64,000 nt of DNA from positions 4,915,001-4,979,000 of the forward strand of contig CANTUR010000166.1 in NCBI GenBank assembly GCA_947683625.1. The letters are read 5' to 3'. This stretch comes from Mallotus nudiflorus. Its lineage: Eukaryota > Streptophyta > Magnoliopsida > Malpighiales > Euphorbiaceae. Made by a program: the position numbers and the translations under genes. The notes beneath the pieces are model-generated. The model did no database searches. It was given only the letters and a program-made list of their open reading frames with translations, and was not told where the DNA came from. Positions 1 through 9,170 of the stretch are shown here, piece by piece. The first letter of the stretch is position 1; each line of letters begins with the position of its first letter.

Positions 1-2172
1 CTGAAGGTTCCTCTTCCCAATTAAGTCAGCTTTTACTGCATCTGCTGCCTCCCTTACATTATCCAACTGTAGAATATTCAACTGCCCTCCAAGGTTCAAA
101 TTTCCGAGCTGCCTAATGCTTTCAGCTCTTTCCCTTCCCACAATAAATGTTGACAAAGTACGAAGATAAACAAGTTTTCCAATCAACGGTGGTATTTTAC
201 TAAGCCTGTCACAGCCATCTAAGAACAAATGCCTCAGCTTAGATATATTGGCTATGCCTCTTGGCAACTCAATGAGATCATAGCAACCAGAAAGATTCAT
301 CACTTGTAAATTGAGAAGGCTGCATACACTTTCAGGCAGCAGCCTAACATGAGTATTAGAAATGTCGAGGTACCTCAAAAATACAAAGGATGAGATGGAT
401 GGACTGAGCTTTTTTATGCCACTACCACTTAAATTTAAGACCCGCAAATATCTGAAACTTGAAAACACTTCAGAAGGTACCTCTCCGAGGTCTCCTTTCG
501 GTAACAATAAAATGAGGGTTCGTAACTTCTTTGCTTCATACAAAACTTCTGGAATTGTTTGTAAGCTGAAATTACAGATGACTGAAGCGTGGCGAATTTG
601 GGAGACATCTTGGGGCACTCTTTCCGCTTCCATCCATGCATATTCACTACCTGCAATAGATTGTGCCAGATCATGAATGAGATCATGCATTTTGCATTCA
701 ATAACACCGCCATTATCACTTCTCTGTGCACCTTGAAAGAAACACATCCACACCAAATCATCAAAGAACCCGTCTCCAATAAACTCAAGTGTTTTCCTTC
801 CTTCAGGTGATTGAATCAGACCTGCTGCTATCCAAAGTTGAATTAATTTTTCCTTCTTGATTATGTAATGTCTAGGAAAGATTGAGCAATAAGCAAAGCA
901 TGCTTTTAATTGTGATGGCAAATGATTGTAGCTCAACCTTAGGGCAGGTAGAATGTCATGTTCATGTTGATCCAGATCCCAAAGATCACTATCCTGCACA
1001 AGAAGCCAATATCTTTCATCTCTTTTCAAGCGCAACAAGCCTCCTAGAGTCCTTGCAGCTAAAGGCACACCTCCGCACTTCTTCACTATTTCCTTACCAA
1101 CTGGGAATAAGTTTGTATACTTGTCTTCATCATGGCCAAAAGCTTGTTTCTTGAACAAAGTCCAGCAATCATCATTGGACAGACCTTCTAAATAATGAAT
1201 GCTAGTAGTGCTCATTATTGATGCAACCTTTTTGCTCCTAGTTGTGACAATGATTCTACTCCCCTCCACACCACCTCTCAATGACGTACGCAGATTATCC
1301 CACTCATTGTCATCCTCGTTCCACACATCGTCTAACACAAGCAAATATCTCTTCGTGATCAATAATTCTTGAAGCCGAAATTGCAGCGTATCCATCTGAG
1401 TGAAATTACATTCAACCTTTTGAGCAGATTCAAGAATAGAACTCAAGATTTTTTTCACATCAAAATCATCATTGATACACACCCACATCTTCAAATCAAA
1501 ATGTCTAGTTACCCTTTCATCATTAAAAGCTAATTGAGCGAGTGTAGTTTTACCAATACCACCTAAACCAACAATGGACACAACAGAAATATCACCCGGA
1601 GGCCTATCATTATTGTCAGCTGAAAGTAAAACATTTACTATCCTCTCTCTATCCTTTCCTCTCCCATAAACATCTGATTCATTTACGCAAAACCCAGTAT
1701 GCCTTGTTCTTCTGTTTCTGCTGCTGCTGCTACTACTAGGTCCTACATCTCGTTCTCTCAAATGAAAACGCCTATCTTCTACCAACATTTCCAATGTTTC
1801 ACTGATCTGTTTTATTCTAGGATACATGTCAATGCGATTCAAAAATTGTCCCAGTGAAGGGTAAAAACCACGTACCTGTTGAACAAATCCATTATAGGTT
1901 CCAGATTGAACGGCTTCAGATGAAAACTCATCAAGAAAATCCTCAACGTCATAAGCAACTTGTTTGAGCTCTGAACACCAAATCTTGAAAGTTCTACTAG
2001 TTAGCTGTTGCTCCTCTGCATCTTCAAGAACTGCGTGAATTGCTCGTAACTTATGGCAAAGCTTGGTAACCTCCCTTTCTAATCCGCATCTGTTGGCTAT
2101 CTCTTCTAGCAGTGGAGTGCTAAATTTGTCAAGAACTACTTGTAGAAGTGGAGATAAAATTATATCTGCCAT
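1..2172 (-). CDS. CC-NB-ARC-LRR disease resistance protein (RGA-like), 3' end outside window
   Basis: Intracellular immune receptor of the CNL class: an ADP/ATP switch (NB-ARC) joined to an N-terminal coiled coil and C-terminal leucine-rich repeats. I read the frame from the ATG at 2172 (MADI start, typical of RGA-type CNLs) without a stop to base 1, 724 codons, intronless. Motifs by residue: Rx-type coiled coil 1-130 with AYDVEDFLDEF near 73-83; P-loop GLGGIGKTT 201-209; kinase-2 LLVLDDVW 276-283; RNBS-B IIVTTRS about 306-312; GGVPLA 366-371; RNBS-D CFAYCSIFP 424-432; intact MHD 494-496; LRRs from about 550 onward. A run of serines (145-150) sits in the CC/NB linker. All nucleotide-binding motifs look functional. 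The family is usually 900-1200 residues, so several hundred LRR residues lie beyond the left edge. It is the downstream neighbour of the broken CNL at 4582-8059 on the same strand. Confidence 0.93.
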   Translation of the reverse strand, partial: MADIILSPLLQVVLDKFSTPLLEEIANRCGLEREVTKLCHKLRAIHAVLEDAEEQQLTSRTFKIWCSELKQVAYDVEDFLDEFSSEAVQSGTYNGFVQQVRGFYPSLGQFLNRIDMYPRIKQISETLEMLVEDRRFHLRERDVGPSSSSSSRNRRTRHTGFCVNESDVYGRGKDRERIVNVLLSADNNDRPPGDISVVSIVGLGGIGKTTLAQLAFNDERVTRHFDLKMWVCINDDFDVKKILSSILESAQKVECNFTQMDTLQFRLQELLITKRYLLVLDDVWNEDDNEWDNLRTSLRGGVEGSRIIVTTRSKKVASIMSTTSIHYLEGLSNDDCWTLFKKQAFGHDEDKYTNLFPVGKEIVKKCGGVPLAARTLGGLLRLKRDERYWLLVQDSDLWDLDQHEHDILPALRLSYNHLPSQLKACFAYCSIFPRHYIIKKEKLIQLWIAAGLIQSPEGRKTLEFIGDGFFDDLVWMCFFQGAQRSDNGGVIECKMHDLIHDLAQSIAGSEYAWMEAERVPQDVSQIRHASVICNFSLQTIPEVLYEAKKLRTLILLLPKGDLGEVPSEVFSSFRYLRVLNLSGSGIKKLSPSISSFVFLRYLDISNTHVRLLPESVCSLLNLQVMNLSGCYDLIELPRGIANISKLRHLFLDGCDRLSKIPPLIGKLVYLRTLSTFIVGRERAESIRQLGNLNLGGQLNILQLDNVREAADAVKADLIGKRNLQ

Positions 2173-3515
2173 GTTAAGGCAAAGGGAAGTAAGAACAAGA
2201 AAAAACAGAATTTGGGTATTAGGTAGTCCCTAGTAAACTTAGAATCCTTATGATCTCTAAAAATTGAGAGCTACCATCCGATACACTCTCCTTGAAAAGT
2301 TTCATAATTTAGCTTCCTTAGGAAAGTGCTTGGAAGAAAGTAAGAAACACTTTAGTGTATACATGCTTTACCAAGATACTTTGATGGCCTAAGAGACGAT
2401 AAAATATTTAAGGGCTATCGGTTTAAAAAAATTCAAACCTTTTCCTAGTTTACTTTTAAATTTTTGATAAAAATGTTCAGATTAATTGTAATTATAATCT
2501 AAAATTAATTTTAATTAAAGCTGAGTGTAGAGGTGCCGATATGGCATCTTAGGTTGAATTATTAAAATGAGAACTATTGTACATTAATTAAATATTTGTA
2601 TAAAAGACCAAACGTTTTAGATTGTAATAATTTTGACATAAATATTTTAATTTTTCTAAATATATTACATTTTTATTATTAAATAAGCAATATTTAGTAG
2701 CTAATAATAATACTTAAATTATTAATTATTTTTGTAATTTATAAAAATTTTAAAAGGTATATCATACATTTAACACTAAAATACATTAATCTAATTATTA
2801 AATTATTTCAAAAAAATAATGTTTACATAATTAATAACTATATCAATACATATATTTAATTTTATTAACATTTATAGTTATTGATCAAGTGAAATATTTT
2901 ATTTTTTAAATAATTTATTGATACATTATTGTATTTTAATAGTAAATAAGTAATGCACATTTAAAATTTTATATTTAAATAATAAATTATTTAAATATAA
3001 AATTATGTAAATATTTTATTAGTTTGATTAAATATCATTTATTAATTATGTAAATATTATTTTATTTTGAAATAATTTAATAATTAGATTAATGTATTTT
3101 AATGTTAAATGTGTAATGTATACTTTTAAAATTTTTATAAATTATAAAAATAATTGATAATTTAATTATTATTGTGAACTGCTAAAAAATGATATATTTA
3201 ATAATAAAATGTAATGTATTTAAAAAAATTAAGATATTCACATTAAAATTATAAATTTGGGATAAAATTATTATAAATTGAATATGTTTGGCTATTTTAT
3301 GCAATTATGTAGTTTTTGTGGTAGTAAACTCCACATCAATAGTGCATGTTACTCAATTTTGACCAAAATCAATTTTGAACTGTAATTATAATTAATTTAT
3401 CATATTTGAATATTTTTATCAAATTTTTAAAAGTGTGCTTAAATATTAAAAAGTGGAAAATGTTTTAGATTTTTTAGCCCAACACACCCAGATTAAATAG
3501 CTGCTGAAGTAACAA
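2173..3515. other. AT-rich intergenic DNA upstream of the first CNL gene
   Basis: About 1.3 kb of very AT-rich sequence lying 5' of the resistance gene that starts at 2172. It must contain that gene's promoter, but I cannot point to a specific TATA box or start site. No coding potential or terminal repeats were recognised. Confidence 0.5.
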
Positions 3516-3724
3516 TTGAAGGGAAAAGTAGTGGACGCTGGTTACAGGCACGTAGGCAACCGTACTAACATTCTAACTAAAAACAACAAACAGTCAAAAA
3601 AAAAAAAAAAAACAAAAAACAAAAACAAACAAAACCCGAATTTATCTGGAAGGCGCACCATTTTTTATCCGCTTTTGAGTGCTGAGGGGGTTTATCGTGG
3701 GCTTCTCTCAAGACATAAATGGGT

Positions 3725-3830
3725 AGAGTATTAACACCCCTTGTAGTCTAATGGTAGAGTATTAACACTACTTGTAAGGGACGGCTCAATTCCTCCCACT
3801 TCCCTCCCTCTTCAATAACCTAAAAAAAAA
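3725..3830 (+). repeat. tRNA-derived SINE-like fragment
   Basis: A short stretch has a tRNA-like A box (TGGTAGAGTATT near 3750) followed about 35 bases later by a B-box-like GGCTCAATTCC (near 3783). This is the spacing of an RNA polymerase III internal promoter. It is followed by a pyrimidine-rich stretch and a run of A (about 3821). The TAGAGTATTAACAC segment is partly duplicated just upstream (about 3722-3737). This fits the head of a plant SINE or a decayed tRNA copy. No folding was run, so the call is tentative. Confidence 0.35.
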
Positions 3831-4297
3831 ATTGAAACAATACTGTATCGGCTACTATAAATTGAGCTCAAAGGCTAAATTATACCAAAAAAAACAAAAA
3901 AAACAAAAACAACTCTATCCCAGAATAACTTTATCCTTGTCACCTTGAAAAAAAAACTTCACCCTTGGACCTGTGCTCTTGTAGCATGAGATTGTGGACA
4001 TATTACAAAACATTGTCGACAACCTTTAATACAATAAATACATATCATCTGGTTCAAAACGAAAGAAAGAAAGCATATGGTAAGTCTATTTTTTTTCCCA
4101 TACAATATAGTCCCTTCAAAATACACATGGCACAAGACATGTAAAAGACCACTACTCTATTTACAGAATCCTTGCTTAATGCTAATCATGCGTGCACAAA
4201 TCAAGGAAGAAGAGGAAGCCATTGCACCCAGCATGGCTGTAGTTCCATCACATCGGTACTCCTGCAGATCATTAAGAAGCATGCTACAACTTAACAC
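3831..4297. other. Intergenic / probable 3' UTR of the second CNL gene
   Basis: AT-rich DNA between the SINE-like fragment and the predicted 3'-UTR acceptor of the CNL gene read on the minus strand. The part from 4297 downward for an unknown distance is likely transcribed as 3' UTR. No protein-coding signal was recognised; the small reading frames here are low in information. Confidence 0.35.
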
Positions 4298-4555
4298 CTG
4301 CAGAGAAAGATAAGAGCACTCGCTTTAAAAGAATTCAGTGAAAAAATTAAAATTTAGCTTTGAAAAAGGATTTAAATCCAGTTCCATAACATCAACAACG
4401 AGTAGAAAGATTTTCTGGTGCAGTTTGATTAACAAATCGGTACTCCACTATACACACAATACACGCAAAATGTTCCAGGTGAATCCCACAAATCGTTATG
4501 AAATATTCCTTTTTGCTAAATCAAATATTCAAAAAAAGAGAAAGAAATAACATAC
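4298..4555 (-). other. Candidate intron in the 3' UTR of the second CNL gene
   Basis: Read on the minus strand, GTATGTTA begins at 4555, 27 bases after the stop codon at 4582-4584. A pyrimidine-rich acceptor ending CTCTGCAG lies at 4298. The 258-bp interval is AT-rich, as plant introns are, and its T-rich body contrasts with the flanks. Introns in CNL 3' UTRs are known. There is no transcript evidence here. Confidence 0.35.
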
Positions 4556-4581
4556 CCAGAACATGATGGCATTTGGAAGTA

Positions 4582-6337
4582 TCAACTTTGACGAGATGAG
4601 CTGCTGGCAGCATTTTCTTCCCTGAGTTCCGATGATCCAATGTGTGTATGGGCAATATGAGCTATCTTTGGCCAGTCCTCTCCACCTTTCTGGCATCGTT
4701 CTTCAAGAGCTGGACAATCTTGAATAGACAGATGCTGGAGTGTAGATACATGCTGCAGACCTTGTGGAAGTGATGCAATATTATGACAATCAGATATTGA
4801 CAACGACCTAAGAAACTTATAATTGCCAATCCATTCAGGCAACTCCTTCAAACCATCACAACTATGTATCTCAAGACTCCGCAATGTTGTGGCATCTTTT
4901 AACCCTTCAGGCAGAGATGACAGAGCTGGACAATTCAGGATGTACAAGCTCTTCAGAACAGAAAGGTTCTGCCACTCAGAAGGCAAAGATACCATATTTG
5001 GACAGTACATGATTGTTAAGTGGTCAAGAGCTTTTAGTTTTTGCAGTCCCATTGGCATAGAAATTATGTTACTGCAGTTCTCTATGGACAAAGTTCCAGG
5101 AGACTTCAGACCTCGTATGCTTTCAGGAAAAGCAGAGAGGTTATGACATTCACTAATTTCTAAGGAGTCTAGGCAGGTAAGATTTTGAATTTCCATTGGC
5201 AAAGACAAGAGCTCATCACACCAACGAATTGCCAAGGATTTCAGAGAATCCAGGTTTCCTAAGCTTGAAGGGATCAACTGAAGCTTGGGACAGGAGCTGA
5301 TTGTTAGAGATACAAGATGTCTATTGTTCTGAAGCAAGTTTGCCAGAAGAACCAAACGTCCCGTAATGACATCAATTACAAGATTGGAAAGGGAGGATAG
5401 GTTCACAGCTGACCTTAGTATCATTTCGTTGCAGTTGCATAATTCAAGACTTTGAATGGATGGAAAATACGGTATGTTAATCAAATTCGGACATTTATTG
5501 ATTTTTAAGCTAACCAAGGAAGGGAATTCTCCTCTTCCATTAGCATTCCACCAGAATTTCAGATGAGGGAAGTCTATGAGAGTCAGCTCTTTTAATGATG
5601 AGAACAATCTGCCTGTGTCTTCTCCATAGAACTCACTGCCTATATTCTTCACAGCATGCATTCCCTGCAAGTGAATAATTTCTACAAATGGCAGAGTCCC
5701 TAGCGTTGGGAGATGCTCACATCTTCTGCAATTGATCAAAACTATTTTCACTAAATTAGGAAGCTCAAAAGCAACCATCCATTTTGGAAAGCAGATTCCA
5801 GGATATCGTATAACAGACAAACAATTCAGATTTTGATGCGGCTTGAGAGACTCAAGCACCTGTTCAATATCACAAACATCTTTAATACTCAACTGTACAT
5901 CCTGAAAGTCATTTCCCCATAACAGACCCAATGAATGAAGGTCTGGCTTGCCTCCTAAATTTGCTATTGCAGCATTACTTGCATGCTTCACATTTTCTAA
6001 ATGTTTAATGGTTAGTTCACCCTTAAGTGATAGCATACCTAGGTGCCAAAGGCTCACATCACTATTTACTAAGAAAAGTGACAGTGTCTGTAGACCAACG
6101 GGAAATTCTTTGCATGTCCAGCGAGTCAATTTAGCACAACCACTTAAGATTGAATGCCTAAGTGCATGTGTTTTTAATCTATTTGGCAATTCAAGTAAAT
6201 TAGAGCAACCTGAGAGATTCAACACCTGCAAATTAGGAAGGCTGAATAATGTTTCTGGCAATCCTTCTACGAGGGTGTTTGAGAGGTCAAGGTACCTTAA
6301 GAAGTTCAAGAAGGAAACAGAGCTGTTAAGTTTTTTT
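4582..6337 (-). pseudogene. LRR half of a frameshifted CC-NB-LRR gene
   Basis: C-terminal leucine-rich-repeat half of the second CNL, ending at a TGA at 4582-4584. It opens with LRR sequence (FLRYLDLSNT) that continues, one base out of frame, from the NB-ARC half at 6326-8059. There is no ATG at its beginning, so it is unlikely to be a separate gene. About 580 codons are open. Many C-terminal repeats have the LKSLxIxxCxxLxSLP form of RGA-type CNLs, and the tail contains CQKGGEDWPKIAHI, a typical closing motif of this family. Apart from the single-base shift I see no other lesion, so the break is either recent or a sequencing or assembly error. Confidence 0.85.
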
Positions 6338-8059
6338 TATTCCACTGCCACTTACATCTAAGACTCGCAGTCGTCTAAAGCTGGAAAACCAATTGTGTGG
6401 GACTTCTTTGAGGCCAACTTGAGGGAACAATAATAAAAGGGTCCGCAGATTCTTTGCTTCAAATAATGCTTCTGGAATGACATGAGGCCAAAAATCACAA
6501 ACCACAGATGCATGTCTAACTTTGGGTATATTTCTTGGTAAATGACCATGATCCAGAAGAACAAATTCATCCCCTGCAATATATTGTGCAAGGTCATGAA
6601 TGAAAGGATGCATTTTGCATTCCAACACATCACCATTGGTGCTTCTTACCACATCTCGAAAGAAAGACATCCACATGAGGTCATTGAAACAATCATTGCC
6701 AATGTCCTCAGCTGATTTTGTATAACCTGACTGAATTAAGCCTTCAGCAATCCACAGATGAATTAACTTCTCCTTCTTGATCACATAGTTTCTAGGAAAC
6801 AGCGAACAATACGCGAAACATGCTTTGAGCTGTGGTGGCAAATGACTATAGCTCAACCTTAGAGCAGGCAGGATACCATGTTCAATTCCACAAAGATCAT
6901 TGTTTTGCACATATAACCACTCCTCTGGCTTTCTTTTGAAGCGCATCAAACTCCCTAAGGTCTTGGAAGCCAGAGGCACACCCGAACATTTCTTCACTAT
7001 CTGTTTGCTAATGGGCAGCAGGTTTGGATATTCCCCTTGATCATTGGCAAAAGCCCTCTGTTTGAACAGTTCCCAACAATCATCATCAGAAAGACCCTCC
7101 AAACGGTGAAAGGGCATCGTACCCACAATCAAGGCAACCTTTTCACTCCGAGTGGTGACTATGACTTTACTTCCATCAGCCCCACACTTTAGTAACATGC
7201 GAAGTTTATCCCACTCATCAGCATCTTCATTCCACACATCATCTAACACAAGCAAGAATCTTCTTCCAAACAATAAATCTTGAAGGTGATATTGAACACC
7301 ATCCATATCCAAAACATCACATTGTTTCCTTTTTCTAGTAGCAGATTCTAGAATTGATTTCATAATCTTCTGGACATCAAAGAAATCATTAACAGATACC
7401 CACATCTTCATATCAAAATTCCTAGTCACTGTCTCGTCATTGTACACTAGTTGAGCTAGAGTGGTTTTACCAATCCCTCCTAAACCAACAATAGGAATAA
7501 CAGACACATTTCCATCAATTTTCCTACTTTGGCAGGTGGCCAGCAAGATTTCAACAATCATTTCTTTATCCCCATCTCTCCCTAACACTTCAGATTGAAA
7601 AACAAAGGACCCAGTTTCCCTTCTCCGTCTCTCTTCACTCTCACCCCTTTTAGCACTTACTACTCTTAACCCGAGATCAAAGTTGGACATATCCGCCGCT
7701 AACCCATCTAATCTTTCCCTAAACTGTTTCACCTTAGAGCAATCTTTTACAGAGAAAATAGTAGCGCGTACCCGAGTCCCGATGCCGGTGGTCTCGTTAC
7801 CTCCGCTGCGATACTCTTCAAGCATGTCATCTACATCGTAGACTATGTCTTTGAGTTCACTCAGCCATGCTTTGAGTGCCTTACTAGTTGCTTGTTTCTC
7901 TTCTGCATCTTCAAGCACTGCCTGGATTATACGTATTGTGCGTTGAAGTTTTTCAACCTCATCTTCGAATCCCAAAAAACGAGAACATATATCTAACAAC
8001 GCAGATGATAGCTTGTCAAGTATTGATTCTAGAAGTGGGCTTAGCACTATATCTGCCAT
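6326..8059 (-). pseudogene. CC-NB-ARC half of a frameshifted CC-NB-LRR gene
   Basis: N-terminal half (577 codons from ATG at 8059, MADI start) of an RGA-like CNL paralogous to the gene at 1-2172. Motifs by residue: coiled coil 1-130; P-loop GLGGIGKTT 192-200; LLVLDDVW 269-276; KVIVTTRS 298-305; SGVPLA 359-364; RNBS-D CFAYCSLFP 414-422. At 483-485 the usual MHD reads MHP, so the aspartate that contacts the nucleotide is replaced. The frame ends prematurely after GSGIKKT because of a run of eight A (plus-strand T at 6331-6338). With one A fewer it would enter the LRR frame and match the neighbouring paralogue's KKL. Unless the shift is an assembly error, the product would be a CC-NB-ARC protein with a very short LRR stub. 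Confidence 0.88.
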
Positions 8060-8452
8060 GAGCTACGATGCACGGAAACAGAAAAGCGAAATGTAAAAAA
8101 TGCAGTAATGGATACAGAAAACGAAAATAAACATGTGAAAAAAAGCGTAAATATTAAAATTATAAGAGCACATGTATAAATATACAAAATTTATTATTAT
8201 TATTATATATAAATAAAAATTATTATTTAAATTTGGTTCAATATTATTATTATTAAATATGACAACTAACAAAAAAATGATAATTCAAATTTATTAAAAT
8301 AAAAAATGTCTACAAGTTCAATGAAAAATAATAATTAATACTCCAAGATTAGAATAGGAAAAAAAATATCACGATATTTCTTCTACTTCAGTATTTTTTT
8401 CTTTCAATGTGCTTTGACTTGAATCTTCGTTAAAAAATATAGACTTTGGTTC

Positions 8453-8488
<36 letters not shown>

Positions 8489-9052
8489 CTCCAATTTTGG
8501 TTCATCAAATAAAATGTTAGAGAACTCAAGAACTCTTTTATCTTTCATTCTTCCAAAATTATCTCCACCTATATTCCATATTTTTGTCTTCTCATCATAA
8601 TATGTATATGTGCTTCTTGATAAAAGCTGAAAGTTATCTATATAAAATATATAATAATCAAGTTCATAAATTTTACCACCTTATATTTTTAATGTCATGT
8701 GGCACTTTATGAGTTCCATAGGTATTTTTAAATTTTATTAGTTGAAAAATATTAATTTTGTGTAAAAAATAAATAGTAACTAACTTATTCAAATGTAATA
8801 ATGAAGTGAACAATAAAATTAAGTAAATTTGAATTGAAACATTCTTACAAAAAAAAAAAAAAAGAACTGAAACATATTTTACATGAACTCACTTAAAGAA
8901 CCAACCGATATTCTAAAAAAAAAAGAAAAAAAAAAACCAATCGGCAATATATTAACCAACTTAAAGACCAAATAAATTAGATCAGGAATTTGAAGTGTAA
9001 TGTTTTATTCTAAAATGAAATTTGGCATTATATGGAAGATATATAGTGATAG
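8060..9052. other. AT-rich intergenic DNA with A and TA microsatellites
   Basis: Upstream (promoter side) of the CNL gene starting at 8059. It contains an A run followed by TA repeats at about 8453-8486 and other A-rich stretches near 8850 and 8915. No gene was recognised. The transcription start of the CNL gene should lie near 8060-8200 but cannot be pinned down. Confidence 0.5.
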
Positions 9053-9098
9053 TGTCACACCCGCACTCTAATTCTCAGTACATTTATATTCATTATGC

Positions 9099-9101
<3 letters not shown>

Positions 9102-9168
<67 letters not shown>
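9102..9168. repeat. (TA)n microsatellite
   Basis: An essentially pure run of about 33 TA units near the start of the family B element. It is likely length-polymorphic. Confidence 0.9.

Positions 9169-9170
<2 letters not shown>

Noticed and set aside
435..788. Reading frames at 362-676, 435-788 and 589-810
   Set aside because: They are out-of-frame or opposite-strand shadows of the CNL gene occupying 1-2172 on the minus strand.
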